From Rhynchopus sp. YZ270_cl-10 (Eukaryota > Euglenozoa > Diplonemea > Diplonemida > Diplonemidae): a stretch of DNA of 64,000 nucleotides. The translations under genes and the position numbers were made by a program. Positions within the stretch are counted from its first letter, which is position 1. Every line of letters starts with the position of its first letter. The stretch lies in NCBI GenBank assembly GCA_964035575.1, contig OZ037933.1:988022-1052021 (forward strand), in the 5' to 3' direction. The notes under the pieces were generated by a model that did no database searches, had not been told where the DNA came from, and saw nothing but the letters and a program-made list of their open reading frames with translations. Positions 54,001 through 64,000 of this stretch are shown here, one piece after another.

Positions 54001-57000
54001 TTTTTTTTTTTTTTTTTTTTTTTTACTTGGTATTCACTCTCGTCTCTTTAGCGCTGCCGAGGCAGTGTGGCCGCTCTTTTTTGTTCTATCCAGAGTAAAC
54101 CCGGGACCGTGTCCCAGCTGGTGCCGTTTTTCACATCTAGGACGTGCGGGTTGCCGTTTTACGGAGGTCACCTCCCCGTTTGCCACACAGGGTTTACAGA
54201 CAGCACACCTCCCCCTCAGGGTGTGGCAGCATCGTTAAGGACACTGGCCTGACGACAAAAGTGGAAACCTTTTTTAGGTTCCCGTGATCAGCTGATATGC
54301 TGGTCGGTGTGTTCTCTTGATGTTTTCTTTTTTGTTGGTATCCTCTTGTTGATATGAGTAATGTAAAAGTAAAAGCTAATAAAGCTAAAAGTTGTGTTCT
54401 CTTCAGTTCGTTACAGTTGGCCTCAGAAGGTCACTCAGAGTGTCATCAGACAATCCGGAGGACACCAAAAATTCCAGGACCACTGCTGGGTGTTGTGTGA
54501 GGAGTGTTCCCCACGAGGTGTTGCTGCACAGGTTGGCTCTTTTGTCGGTGAGCTTGGGGCATTGCTTCAGAAGGTGCTTCGCCGTCACATTCGCCTTTCC
54601 GCACGCCTTGCAGTTGGGGGTGTCGTTGTGGCTCCTGTCCGTGTACAGGAGGGGGTGTCGTCTTGTGCGCAGGAGTCTCATCTCACGCGCTCCCTTACGC
54701 GTCAGTCGTTGTGGGCGGAGTTGCGGGTGGCGGAGTTGTATCTTCGTCTTCGCTTTGGCGTCGGTGTGCTGGCACGCATATGCGCTGTCTTCGGTGGGTG
54801 TGACGGTGAGCTGCGCTGCCACCCTCTTGATCTGAGAGGCGGCCGTCATCATCGCTATGGGTTCCAGCTGTGGTACCATGGCGTTCGCGTGCCGCTTTGC
54901 CTCTTTGTCCGCAGCTTCGTTTCCAGGTAGGCCGATATGGCTTGGGACGTACTGGAAGTCTACGCGTACTCCTTTGCGCGTGAGTGTGTGTATCGCACGC
55001 CATATGTCGTGCAGTGAATGCTCGACAGCCTTCTGTGGTCCTCCCTCTAGGGCGCGGATTGAGGACTGGCTGTCTGTGAGGATCGCCACTCTCGCGTGTT
55101 TGGTGGTAGTGGTGCGGTTTGCAAGGTCGGTGAGTGCCTCACGGATTGCCGTCTGCTCGGCTTGGTAGGCCACGCATCGCCTGCCTGTCCCCTTGCCGAA
55201 GACGTGGATCATGTTGTCGTCAGCGTCCGTCACTGCACATCCCGCCCCGCCGATGTTCGTGTCGGACAGTGATCCGTCGGTGTACGTGCTGTAGTCGTAC
55301 TGGGGTAGCTTGTCGAGGGCCTCCTGCGTTTTTTCCAGAGCTTCCTCTTTGGTTTGTTTAGAGTCCGCTCGGAGGACTCCTGGGATGGTGGGGTGCAGCG
55401 TAAGCTTATCCTGTACTTCCTCCCATTGCCAGGGGGGCACAGGGTAGTGGAGCGCAATGGTGCTCCGAGTTGTGTGCTGAGTGTACATCTTTGTTTCCTC
55501 AACGGTGTTCGTGGCTGCTCTAAGCCATGTAGTGTTGGAGTGTTTTTTGGTTGAATGCACGGCGGTGTACGCGGGCGAGTCATGTATGCGGTTGGCGCGC
55601 TCGTACAGCTTTGCTCCTTCCGCTTGTGCAATTTCAGCGATTGATCGCAGGTTCGCCTCCCAGAGAAGGTTCTCCGTCGCTGTGGTGCGTAGACAGCCGG
55701 TGATCAGTCTGGCTGCGCCGTGGTGGAGGGTCTCAAGATGGGTTCGGTTCTTCTTGAGCAGTGCGTGTCCCCACACTCCTATCCCGTAGGTGAGCACGGG
55801 CAGCACATATGTCATGTACACTTGTCGCATGGTGTCTGCTTCCGCACCCCAGTCCTCGCCTCCTAGTGCGTACAGTACGGAGAGTCGTTGTTTGTACTTT
55901 GTGCACACTGATTCCATGTGTTGTATCATGTTGCATTCGTCATCTATTAGGATGCCGAGGTACTGTGTCAGTCGGGTTGTAGGCACGCGTTTCCCATTGC
56001 TGTAGTGCACTGCGAATTGCTTGTCTCTGACGTTGTTGGGGTCTTTCTTGGTGGTGAAGGCTAGGAGGTTCGTTTTGTCATCGTCGGTGGAGATTCGGAG
56101 GCCCATTGGGGGGAGTTCACGTTCAAGTACTTCGATAGCCTTTTGTGCGGATAAAGCGGCTTCGTCGGTGTTGTTGCCAATGCACAGGATTGCGAGGTCG
56201 TCGGCGTACATGCACACATGTCCGTCCACGCACTCTAGGGTTTTCGCCAGGTTTGCCATGACTACGTTGAAGAGTAGGGGGGAGAGCACTGTGTTTTTTT
56301 GGGTGTCGCTCATCTGCGACATCTTCGCTTCGAAGTCGTTCCGCAGTGAGGAGATGTTGGTGGCGTTCTGGGAGGTGGCGGCCCTGCTTGCTGCATCGAC
56401 GGTGGCTGTTGTTGCGGATGGTGCGGCTGCGGCGGCTGGTGCAGGCGCTGCGTTGCTGTTGGAGCCTCTGACGACGTTGCTCCATGCTGTGGTGTTGTTT
56501 GCCAGGTTGTTTACAAAGGTGGTGGGTTTGGCGGCGGGTCTCTTCTTCTTTGGCCTGCGGAGCTTGTGGGAGGTGGAGACTTCTCGCGTGGTGATGTTTC
56601 TGTTGTTGAATAAGAAGAATTGGGGGAGCGTCTGTTGGGTTCGGATTTTGACCATCTGTGTAGTACCCGCTTGTTGGTGAGCTATGACGGAGCAGACAAT
56701 GCCATTTGTGCTGAGGGCCCCCACTAGGGCCTCGGGGTGTGTGAGGTAGTGCATCCCTGTCAGCACGAAGTGTCTCTCGGTGGCCATCTCTGGCTTCCCA
56801 ATCTCTGCCCAGGCCGCTGTGATGTGCTCCCGTTCGGTGACGATGCCAAATGCTTTGGTTGACTTTATTAGCCGTCCTGCGTGTTTTGTAGCAAACGTGA
56901 TTGCGTCTGCGAGGGTGGCAGTGGGTGGGAGCCAGACTACGGGCTCGTTGGTGACGGCTTTGGGTCTGACGATGACACCAGATTGTCCTGACATCTCCCT

Positions 57001-57640
57001 CAGCGGCTTTCTCAGGGATACGGTGGCGGTGATGCGGCGCTCCCCTGCAGGGCGCACGCTGGCTACATCTGCACTGAGCCCGTTGAGGAACTTGCGTGCG
57101 GTGTCGAGTGGTTTCGTTAGCCATTCCGGGTTGGCGGCTACTGCCTCGTCGAGGACTTCCAGCTTTATCTCCTCCAGCTGGTGCGTGTTGGATGCCCCGA
57201 AAGAGGGGATGTTGTTCTTGTAGTTGGGGGCGGTGGAGGACAACACAAACAGGTGCACCTTTTTGAGGTAGCACTCCCCGTTCGGCTTCTGCACAATGCA
57301 CTCCTGCGTGCTGTGTGCTTTGTGTCCCTGTATTGGGGCGGTGGTGGCGATGGCGATGACGGGTCCGTTCGGTGGGACCGCGTTCTTTGACGCAAGGTAG
57401 GTGTCTGCGTCGGCTAGCTTCAGCAGCGCAATAAAGCCTCGCTGCTCCGGGTTCCCGCTCCTGTAACGTTGTTGGAAGGTGGTGGGGTTTAGGACCTCTG
57501 TGTCCCAGTCCTCTTGACGGAGGGTGTGCATCCCGGCCGTTGCTGCTTCGCTTCTTTCGCCATGGAGGTCCTCCATGCCCAAGTCCGCCGCGTGGAGGCA
57601 GGCTGTCGCAGATCGGTAAGGTAATTGCTTAGAATGTAAT
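54000..57640 (-). mobile_element. Non-LTR retrotransposon (LINE, RT + RNase H), internally deleted
   Basis: Oriented right to left. A 25-base T run at 54000-54024 is its poly(A) tail, followed by ~380 bp of 3' UTR (54025-54402) and the ORF. RT plus RNase H plus a terminal CCHC finger recalls the ingi/L1Tc group of kinetoplastids. The 5' limit is uncertain (57577-57640). It separates two plus-strand coding regions. Similar CTGTCGCA(A/G)AT(T/C)GG strings at 53960 and 57603 may be flank-related, but I cannot confirm a target duplication. Confidence 0.75.
54403..57576 (-). CDS. LINE polyprotein with the endonuclease and N-terminal RT missing
   Basis: 1057 codons from ATG. Residues 1-~427 are an N-terminal region with a basic RRPKKKRPAAKP patch and an Ala/Thr-rich linker. 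At ~428 the frame passes directly into TVLSPLLFNVV (end of the RT PQG block, with PQG itself absent), then YADDLAIL (~457), a thumb/connection region, RNase H (YTDGS ~765, AEQTAIREA, LTDSQSS, NEAADKEAK) and a CX2CX8HX4C finger (~988-1005). No apurinic-type endonuclease or early RT motifs are present. The deletion keeps the frame open, so this copy cannot retrotranspose by itself. A longer open frame extends upstream to 58296, but that part is antisense to the coiled-coil gene. Confidence 0.8.
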   Translation of the reverse strand: MEDLHGERSEAATAGMHTLRQEDWDTEVLNPTTFQQRYRSGNPEQRGFIALLKLADADTYLASKNAVPPNGPVIAIATTAPIQGHKAHSTQECIVQKPNGECYLKKVHLFVLSSTAPNYKNNIPSFGASNTHQLEEIKLEVLDEAVAANPEWLTKPLDTARKFLNGLSADVASVRPAGERRITATVSLRKPLREMSGQSGVIVRPKAVTNEPVVWLPPTATLADAITFATKHAGRLIKSTKAFGIVTEREHITAAWAEIGKPEMATERHFVLTGMHYLTHPEALVGALSTNGIVCSVIAHQQAGTTQMVKIRTQQTLPQFFLFNNRNITTREVSTSHKLRRPKKKRPAAKPTTFVNNLANNTTAWSNVVRGSNSNAAPAPAAAAAPSATTATVDAASRAATSQNATNISSLRNDFEAKMSQMSDTQKNTVLSPLLFNVVMANLAKTLECVDGHVCMYADDLAILCIGNNTDEAALSAQKAIEVLERELPPMGLRISTDDDKTNLLAFTTKKDPNNVRDKQFAVHYSNGKRVPTTRLTQYLGILIDDECNMIQHMESVCTKYKQRLSVLYALGGEDWGAEADTMRQVYMTYVLPVLTYGIGVWGHALLKKNRTHLETLHHGAARLITGCLRTTATENLLWEANLRSIAEIAQAEGAKLYERANRIHDSPAYTAVHSTKKHSNTTWLRAATNTVEETKMYTQHTTRSTIALHYPVPPWQWEEVQDKLTLHPTIPGVLRADSKQTKEEALEKTQEALDKLPQYDYSTYTDGSLSDTNIGGAGCAVTDADDNMIHVFGKGTGRRCVAYQAEQTAIREALTDLANRTTTTKHARVAILTDSQSSIRALEGGPQKAVEHSLHDIWRAIHTLTRKGVRVDFQYVPSHIGLPGNEAADKEAKRHANAMVPQLEPIAMMTAASQIKRVAAQLTVTPTEDSAYACQHTDAKAKTKIQLRHPQLRPQRLTRKGAREMRLLRTRRHPLLYTDRSHNDTPNCKACGKANVTAKHLLKQCPKLTDKRANLCSNTSWGTLLTQHPAVVLEFLVSSGLSDDTLSDLLRPTVTN

Positions 57641-57660
57641 AGTGACGATAGTTTTGATGT

Positions 57661-59676
57661 GTGGACTCTGGTGACGAGGGTGAGGTCCGGTCTTTTTTGC
57701 ACTCGAATGTTCCGGCTCAGGCTGCCTCTGCGGAGGGGAGCGGAGACCCACCACCTAAACGGGCTCCTTCTCCAGCAGTGCCAGCTCCCGAGGGCGAGGA
57801 CGTCGAGGAGGTAGACACGCCAATGGCGGGCGAAGAGGGGAGCCTGGCGCAGCAGGCAGAACAGAAGCAGCAGAAGCACGAGAAGCAACGGGGGAAGCAG
57901 CAGAAGCAGCAACAACAAAAGGAGGACCAGGAGAAGAAGGAAGCGTTGCAGCGTGCGTCGGACGCGTGGCAGCAAGCCCTGGAGGTACGGCGGGAGCATC
58001 GTCGGTCGTGGGGACCGGATTTGGCCGCGCTTCGGGGCACTTTTGGCGACCGCCAGCAGGAGTTGAGTCGTTTCCTGGAGGAACAGAATGTGCGTCTGGA
58101 CCAGGCGAAGGCGGCGGACAGGCATCGTGTGGAGGAGCTGACCGCCAGGCACAAGCGGGAGCTCGCAGAGGACGCGAAGAAGATGCATGCGCAGTACTTG
58201 GAAGACTGCGATCGGCACCCCGAAGCAGGAGAGTCGCTCCGGGCGGAGTATGACAGGCAACGCCGTGAGAGGCATTACGCCATCGCAGCAAAGCATGAGT
58301 CGGAGCAGAAGGCGACCACTCTGTTGTTGACGGCGGTGAACCTCTCCCGACAGCTGGAGGCGGAACGCATGGTGGCATACGGGCGGTGCTTTGGGGTGGT
58401 GTGCGAAGGGCGGCTATTCCTCCCCTGCCATGCGGTGCGGAGAGCGGTGGGCGACGACCCTGAAGGACTCGAACCTGACTGTGTCGGCGACTGGATGGCT
58501 CTCTTTGGTCCTCAAGGTGCTTCTCCGTGCCCGGGCGAGTTCCTGTACTGCTGGGCGACACAGCAGCCGTGGAGTGGGAACGGGGAGGGGGACGGTGATT
58601 GCCCGGAGTCGGTGGTCGCCCGTCAGGCGGTTAGGAAGATAGCAGGGGAGGCCGGATACTGCAACACCCGGGGCAAGACCAGCGCGGTCGACGTCGTACG
58701 GGAAGGCAGGGTCAGCTGGGGAACCCCTTCTCGGGATCAGCTGGAGGAGGAGGTGGGGCGACAGGCCGAGGCGGCAGACTCCGAGGTGCGTGTGAAGGTG
58801 GAGGAGATGGATGATGATGAGCAGGAGCAGGAGGAGGACCTCGACACCGCGATGGAGGGGGCGGATCGCTCGCATCCTCTGTCAGTGGAAGGCATCCCTG
58901 ACCAGAAGAAGCAAGCGATGGTGAGGGAATTGCTGAGGGCGCAGAGCGAGGCTTGGATGTGGACGGAGGAGGAGCGGATGGAGAGGGAGGGTCTCTTCCC
59001 GTGCCTCACCATGGGGTCGCCGGTGCCTTCTTCTGTGATGAAGTGGATCTCCCTGTTCCACTACCGTCAGGGAGTGAAACAGGATGGCAGACCCTTGTTG
59101 TCAATCCTCCTCTCTTCCGCTACGTTCACTCAGTGGTATGAGGTGATGAAGGTGGTGGGTTTGCATGAGTGGTCGGTTACGGAAAAGTGCAAGGCACGGA
59201 CGACGTTGCAGGCCCTGACGGACAACCGGAGGAGTATAGGGCAGGCCTTTGCTGCGGAGAGGACAAGGAGGGAGAATGAGGCACGAGCGGCTCGAGAGGG
59301 AATAGGCCGACAACCTCAAGCCTCCTCTTCTTCTTCTTCTTCTTCCTCCACCTCTGCAGGCCGTGGCACTACAACCTCCATCGCCCAACCTGCAGTCTCC
59401 ACTTCTTCCTCCTCCTCATCTGCAGGCCGTGGCAATGCAACCTCCTCCGCCCAACCTGCTCCTTCCCCAGCTCCAAAAGGACCCCAGCGCCATGCAGCTC
59501 AGGGTAGGTCCAACACGTCGAACGTGTTCACCGACTCAGTGGCACAAGCGACGCAGCATGTGCTCTCGCCCCAGGAGGTGCAGAGAGGGCGCAATGGTCG
59601 CGGTGGTGGAAAGAAGGGGAGACAGAGCGGAGGAAAGCAGGGGCAAAAGGGGAATAAGAGGAATAAGAGGAATTAG
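57661..59676 (+). CDS. Coiled-coil protein with a basic C-terminal tail
   Basis: A 671-codon open frame; an in-frame stop lies just before it at 57655 and it opens with GTG, so the true start is either a later ATG (e.g. MAGEEG) or an upstream exon. Residues ~60-230 are Gln/Lys/Glu-rich and predicted coiled coil. A folded middle follows (GRCFGVVCEGRLFLPCHAVRR..., FLYCWATQQPW), then an acidic EEMDDDEQEQEED stretch, a second folded segment (VMKWISLFHYRQGV) and a Ser-rich linker. The tail is very basic (RGGGKKGRQSGGKQGQ...). No family recognised; nucleic-acid binding is inferred from the tail. Repeated at 14825-15483. Confidence 0.65.
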   Translation: MDSGDEGEVRSFLHSNVPAQAASAEGSGDPPPKRAPSPAVPAPEGEDVEEVDTPMAGEEGSLAQQAEQKQQKHEKQRGKQQKQQQQKEDQEKKEALQRASDAWQQALEVRREHRRSWGPDLAALRGTFGDRQQELSRFLEEQNVRLDQAKAADRHRVEELTARHKRELAEDAKKMHAQYLEDCDRHPEAGESLRAEYDRQRRERHYAIAAKHESEQKATTLLLTAVNLSRQLEAERMVAYGRCFGVVCEGRLFLPCHAVRRAVGDDPEGLEPDCVGDWMALFGPQGASPCPGEFLYCWATQQPWSGNGEGDGDCPESVVARQAVRKIAGEAGYCNTRGKTSAVDVVREGRVSWGTPSRDQLEEEVGRQAEAADSEVRVKVEEMDDDEQEQEEDLDTAMEGADRSHPLSVEGIPDQKKQAMVRELLRAQSEAWMWTEEERMEREGLFPCLTMGSPVPSSVMKWISLFHYRQGVKQDGRPLLSILLSSATFTQWYEVMKVVGLHEWSVTEKCKARTTLQALTDNRRSIGQAFAAERTRRENEARAAREGIGRQPQASSSSSSSSSTSAGRGTTTSIAQPAVSTSSSSSSAGRGNATSSAQPAPSPAPKGPQRHAAQGRSNTSNVFTDSVAQATQHVLSPQEVQRGRNGRGGGKKGRQSGGKQGQKGNKRNKRN

Positions 59677-59788
59677 AGTGAGAGTTAGAGGGAGAGAGTG
59701 TGTGTGTAGATGCGTGTAGAGAATGACAGTTTGCCCCATGTTTATTTTTAAAAACCCTTTTTATTTTGTGTTTTTTGTTCTTTTCATG

Positions 59789-60310
59789 CCCCCGGGCCCG
59801 AGGCCAACATCGGCCGAAAAATTACCCAGAGGCCTGTGCCCCCCAGGCCTCAGCCTAACTGGGGGGTAGGCAGGCCAACACGGATTAGGGGTGGTGGGTC
59901 CCCCCCCCCCCCCCCCCCTCTGTACACGGTTGTACAGGGGCTGGGCCGAAGAAAAATTTTTCCAACCAATTTTTGCCCACAAAAAATCGAAAAAAAAATT
60001 TTTTTTTTCGATTCTCCTGTGTCTGTGCGTGCTGTGATGGGGTCATTTCGCGCTCAGAAATGAGTATTTTTGACCCAAAATACATGTGTCAGTTTTGGAC
60101 TGAAAATTTCAAAAATCGTGTAAAAACTGACACATGTATTTTGGGTCAAAAATACTCATTTCTGAGCGCGAAATGACCCCATCACAGCACGCACAGACAC
60201 AGGAGAATCGAAAAAAAAAATTTTTTTTTTCGATTTTTTGTGGGCAAAAATTGGTCGGAAAAATTTTTCTTCGGCCCACCCCCTGTATAACCGTGTACAG
60301 AGGTGGGGGG
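59789..60310. mobile_element. Foldback element with poly-C core (copy 4 of 4)
   Basis: Same element and position relative to the coiled-coil gene as 15596-16118. Confidence 0.7.
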
Positions 60311-60944
60311 GGGGGGTAGGGGATACGACTCCAGCCATTTTGGCTGGGACCAAACGCACGGAAAATTCATTTGGCATTATCTGGCCATCTCCAAGGCAAC
60401 TGCGGGTGAAAAACACCCTCAGAGTGGGTCACAGGGGGCCTGTGGGTCGAAAAACGACCCAGAAGCCACCCCAGAATACAAAAAAATGGAAAAAAATAGT
60501 GAAAAAACGGCTTTTTTCACGTTTTGGCCACTTTGGGCAAAATAGCGATTTTTCGAGAAAAAAATCAAAAACCGGGATATTTTTTGACATCACAAAGCCT
60601 CCTTTGGCACAAATATACCCCAAAAGTGGCCTGTGAGTCCATTCCAACCTGTTTTGGACATATTTGACACTTTTGGAAGTGTTTTTTTGGTGTTTTTAGG
60701 TCAAAAAAATGCCCAAGACGTCCCCAAGACATCCCCAAGACACTTTGCACACCCCCTGTTACGGTCATATTTTTTTCGTTTTTTTGCCTGAAACCCCCAA
60801 AATACCCCTCCCGGACCCCACATAGTCCCGAATATCCATCACACACCCACTCAGAGTGAGTAGAAGCACCCCAAAAAAAATATTTTTTAAAGCCCTAAAA
60901 TTGTGCTTCAGTTTCGGCAGCATCCATGTTGAAGTTGAAGGGGC

Positions 60945-61711
60945 GGTCATATCCTGTATTAAAAGTGTGAGAAAATGACATTTTTCAAAATGTTGTCAAA
61001 AGCGATTCTAAGGTAAAAAAAAGTAGAAAATCCACCCCACAGGCCCAAAAAAATGTGGTGTGCCCCGTTTTCCACCCTTTTTGTGCCTCTCAGGGGCCCA
61101 AATCACAGTTTTTTAAAAATTGCCTACATGTGGTACCTGAGTGCCCCCTTGGTTTGCCCTTCAGGTTGACTATGAAACAGAAAACACCCCAATATGGCCC
61201 AGAACATAGAGCAAAGGGTATATTTCACCCCCAAAACCCCACAGGAGACCCACAGAACCGTTACTGGGGTGTTTCGTGACACCTGTTGGGGCTCAAACCT
61301 CATAAAACCGGTCAGGCAGTGAAAATAGGCCAAAATAGGCCAAAATAGCCTGAAAATGGCCTAAAAACGCCCATATATTATTTCAAACACCCAGAAAGTT
61401 GCAGAAACCCGATTCCAGGGTGGTCCTGGGCACCTGTGGGGGCGCATGCCCCATAAAACATCAAAAAAACGGTGTGGAACCGGTGTGGGAGGGTGTTTTT
61501 GCAAATTGCCCACAAATAGCCTGCCTCAGGTACCACTGGTAGGCAATTTTTTAAAAACCGCGATTTGGGTACCTGAGAGGCACAAAAAGGGTGGAAAGCG
61601 GGGCACACCACATTTTTTTGGGCCTGTGGGGTGGATTTTCTTGGTTTTTACCCTTTTTGTGGGGTTTTCGGGCATTTTTGAAAAATGTCATTTTCTCACA
61701 TAGATATGACC
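60945..61711. mobile_element. TIR element, complete copy
   Basis: ~767 bp. Left GGTCATATC and right GATATGACC close a ~190-bp inverted repeat that includes GAGAAAATGACATTTTTC. It shows what the truncated copy at 16753-17506 has lost. Confidence 0.65.
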
Positions 61712-62715
61712 CCCCCTAGCCCCCCCCCTTTCCTTTCCCCTTCCTTTTGTTAATATTTTTGGTTGGCTGCTGGCTAGGACGGGTCTACCCCAGCGACGGC
61801 CCTTAGCCCTTGGACGAGGCTCTGAGGGTAGAGGGCAGTCTCGGAGTAAGACCTGTCTAAGAGCCAGGCCAGTGGCATCAGGAGCCATTGGGCCACTTTT
61901 ATAGATTGTGCAGTAGAGTAGAGTTTGTACAGAACTCTTGTCCTTTGAGTTCCTTTTTTCACTCCTTTAGTTTTTCATTTTTACCTTGTGAAGGTCAATT
62001 TCAATTTTTCATTTTTCAAAACCACCACAGGTAAGCACGAGACCCACCATTGTTGTTGTTGATTTTGTTGATTTTGTTGTGCATTATTGTTGCTTTCCCC
62101 TTTGGGTGTCAGTCAGTCGGGTCAGGTCACACTTACAGAAGTTCTCAAAAATTTTCACCAAAAAGAAAACTACTAAAAAGAGTATGGAACTTCCTTTGTA
62201 TTTGTTTGTGTGTTACAGAGGAAACGGCTCACTCAATCCCCTCCTTCTCCTCCCCTCCCCTCCCCAAGACAAAGCAAAATAAAACTACACCGGTAGACAG
62301 AGCAACCCTCCCGTCCCATCCCCTCCCCTTTTCCTTTTGGGAACAATTGCACTCACATACGACCCTTTTGCTTATTTGCAGGGAAGTGTTGGTTGTAGTT
62401 GTCCCACATGCTTTCTATTTTAGTGCCACTAACTGTGTTTTCAGGCACTGTCTTGCCAGTACAATAGTAAAGTGCCCTTGTCTGGACATCTAGCTGTTTA
62501 CATACTCGCTTGACTAGTAAGTACCCCCTCTGTCACTGGATGTAGATAAAAAAAGCGAGCCTAGGGCTAAGTTGAACAACACCAAAATAAAAAAAAATAA
62601 TAAATAAATAAAAATGTCGAATAAAAGGCCTAGAGGAAGTAGCTAAAGACAGACAGACAGAGGGCGAGACAGTAGGACATAAATGACCTTCCAGAACTCT
62701 TCCCAATACATACCA

Positions 62716-64000
62716 AGCTAAGGAGCTAAGGAGCTAAGGAGCTAAGGAGCTAAGGAGCTAAGGAGCTAAGGAGCTAAGGAGCTAAGGAGCTAAGGAGCTA
62801 AGGAGCTAAGGAGCTAAGGAGCTAAGGAGCTAAGGAGCTAAGGAGCTAAGGAGCTAAGGAGCTAAGGAGCTAAGGAGCTAAGGAGCTAAGGAGCTAAGGA
62901 GCTAAGGAGCTAAGGAGCTAAGGAGCTAAGGAGCTAAGGAGCTAAGGAGCTAAGGAGCTAAGGAGCTAAGGAGCTAAGGAGCTAAGGAGCTAAGGAGCTA
63001 AGGAGCTAAGGAGCTAAGGAGCTAAGGAGCTAAGGAGCTAAGGAGCTAAGGAGCTAAGGAGCTAAGGAGCTAAGGAGCTAAGGAGCTAAGGAGCTAAGGA
63101 GCTAAGGAGCTAAGGAGCTAAGGAGCTAAGGAGCTAAGGAGCTAAGGAGCTAAGGAGCTAAGGAGCTAAGGAGCTAAGGAGCTAAGGAGCTAAGGAGCTA
63201 AGGAGCTAAGGAGCTAAGGAGCTAAGGAGCTAAGGAGCTAAGGAGCTAAGGAGCTAAGGAGCTAAGGAGCTAAGGAGCTAAGGAGCTAAGGAGCTAAGGA
63301 GCTAAGGAGCTAAGGAGCTAAGGAGCTAAGGAGCTAAGGAGCTAAGGAGCTAAGGAGCTAAGGAGCTAAGGAGCTAAGGAGCTAAGGAGCTAAGGAGCTA
63401 AGGAGCTAAGGAGCTAAGGAGCTAAGGAGCTAAGGAGCTAAGGAGCTAAGGAGCTAAGGAGCTAAGGAGCTAAGGAGCTAAGGAGCTAAGGAGCTAAGGA
63501 GCTAAGGAGCTAAGGAGCTAAGGAGCTAAGGAGCTAAGGAGCTAAGGAGCTAAGGAGCTAAGGAGCTAAGGAGCTAAGGAGCTAAGGAGCTAAGGAGCTA
63601 AGGAGCTAAGGAGCTAAGGAGCTAAGGAGCTAAGGAGCTAAGGAGCTAAGGAGCTAAGGAGCTAAGGAGCTAAGGAGCTAAGGAGCTAAGGAGCTAAGGA
63701 GCTAAGGAGCTAAGGAGCTAAGGAGCTAAGGAGCTAAGGAGCTAAGGAGCTAAGGAGCTAAGGAGCTAAGGAGCTAAGGAGCTAAGGAGCTAAGGAGCTA
63801 AGGAGCTAAGGAGCTAAGGAGCTAAGGAGCTAAGGAGCTAAGGAGCTAAGGAGCTAAGGAGCTAAGGAGCTAAGGAGCTAAGGAGCTAAGGAGCTAAGGA
63901 GCTAAGGAGCTAAGGAGCTAAGGAGCTAAGGAGCTAAGGAGCTAAGGAGCTAAGGAGCTAAGGAGCTAAGGAGCTAAGGAGCTAAGGAGCTAAGGAGCTA
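62716..64000. repeat. 8-bp tandem array (AAGGAGCT)n, open-ended
   Basis: At least 160 units running off the window, at the same position after the coiled-coil tail as the array at 18424. Confidence 0.98.

Larger units (their letters stand above)
59677..62715. other. Non-coding tail after the coiled-coil gene
   Basis: Second copy of 15484-18423 with an additional 100 bp (61698-61797, C-rich then TTGGTTGGCTGCTGGCTAGG). Holds a foldback and a complete TIR element. No gene apart from possible untranslated exons. Confidence 0.7.

Noticed and set aside
57577-58296. N-terminal 240 codons of the long minus-strand frame
   Set aside because: Antisense to the coiled-coil gene (Leu runs mirror its Gln/Lys runs); the LINE ORF more likely starts at the ATG at 57576.

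Overview
The window is nuclear DNA of a euglenozoan protist, most likely a diplonemid. The strongest evidence is a spliced-leader (SL) RNA gene at 48148-48258 (minus). Its ~39-nt exon carries the euglenozoan core AGTTTCTGTACTT and ends CATTG before a GTATGG donor. From memory it is closest to the published diplonemid SL; I could not run a search. U2 snRNA and a 51-nt GT-AG intron in a protein gene show that cis-splicing also operates.

Layout. (1) 1-568: the 3' end of an unrecognised gene. (2) 569-8623: an ~8.06 kb arm holding nested foldback and TIR elements, a spliced zinc-knuckle gene (6430-7908) and a small ORF. It ends in about 6 kb of the 8-bp repeat AGCTCCTT (8624-14624). (3) 14625-14824: an assembly gap. 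(4) 14825-18423: the 3' part of a coiled-coil gene and its non-coding tail, then ~1.55 kb of the same 8-bp repeat in the other orientation. (5) 19976-28034: the arm again, inverted and nearly identical. (6) 28035-30053: five copies of a 401-bp satellite, followed by ~171-bp satellite repeats. (7) 31600-48430: an RNA-gene island with four 5S rRNA genes, 48 tRNA genes (one split), U2 and SL RNA. (8) 48430-53196: decayed satellite, then a second 401-bp block. (9) 53197-59676: an OTU-protease/zinc-finger ORF, a LINE inserted on the opposite strand, and a complete copy of the coiled-coil ORF. (10) 59677-64000: its non-coding tail and a third 8-bp array that runs off the window.

The island is the biological centre. 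It encodes tRNAs for all 20 amino acids, covering 45 tRNA species. Of the usual eukaryotic set only Leu(TAA) is missing. Nearly all are single copy, on both strands, with oligo-T downstream. Two 5S genes on the left and two on the right face inward and share homologous flanks. Ten tRNA species have C instead of the near-universal T at position 33; the other 35 have T33. This looks systematic and could mean C-to-U editing of tRNA. One extra tRNA-Lys(CTT) gene is split by a ~0.94 kb insertion with inverted ends and a 12-13 bp target duplication.

The flanking domains look like heterochromatin or accessory DNA: kilobase octamer arrays lying between genes that converge on them, satellites, foldbacks and transposon relics. 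The near-identical inverted arms beside the N gap may be a real palindrome or a scaffolding error.
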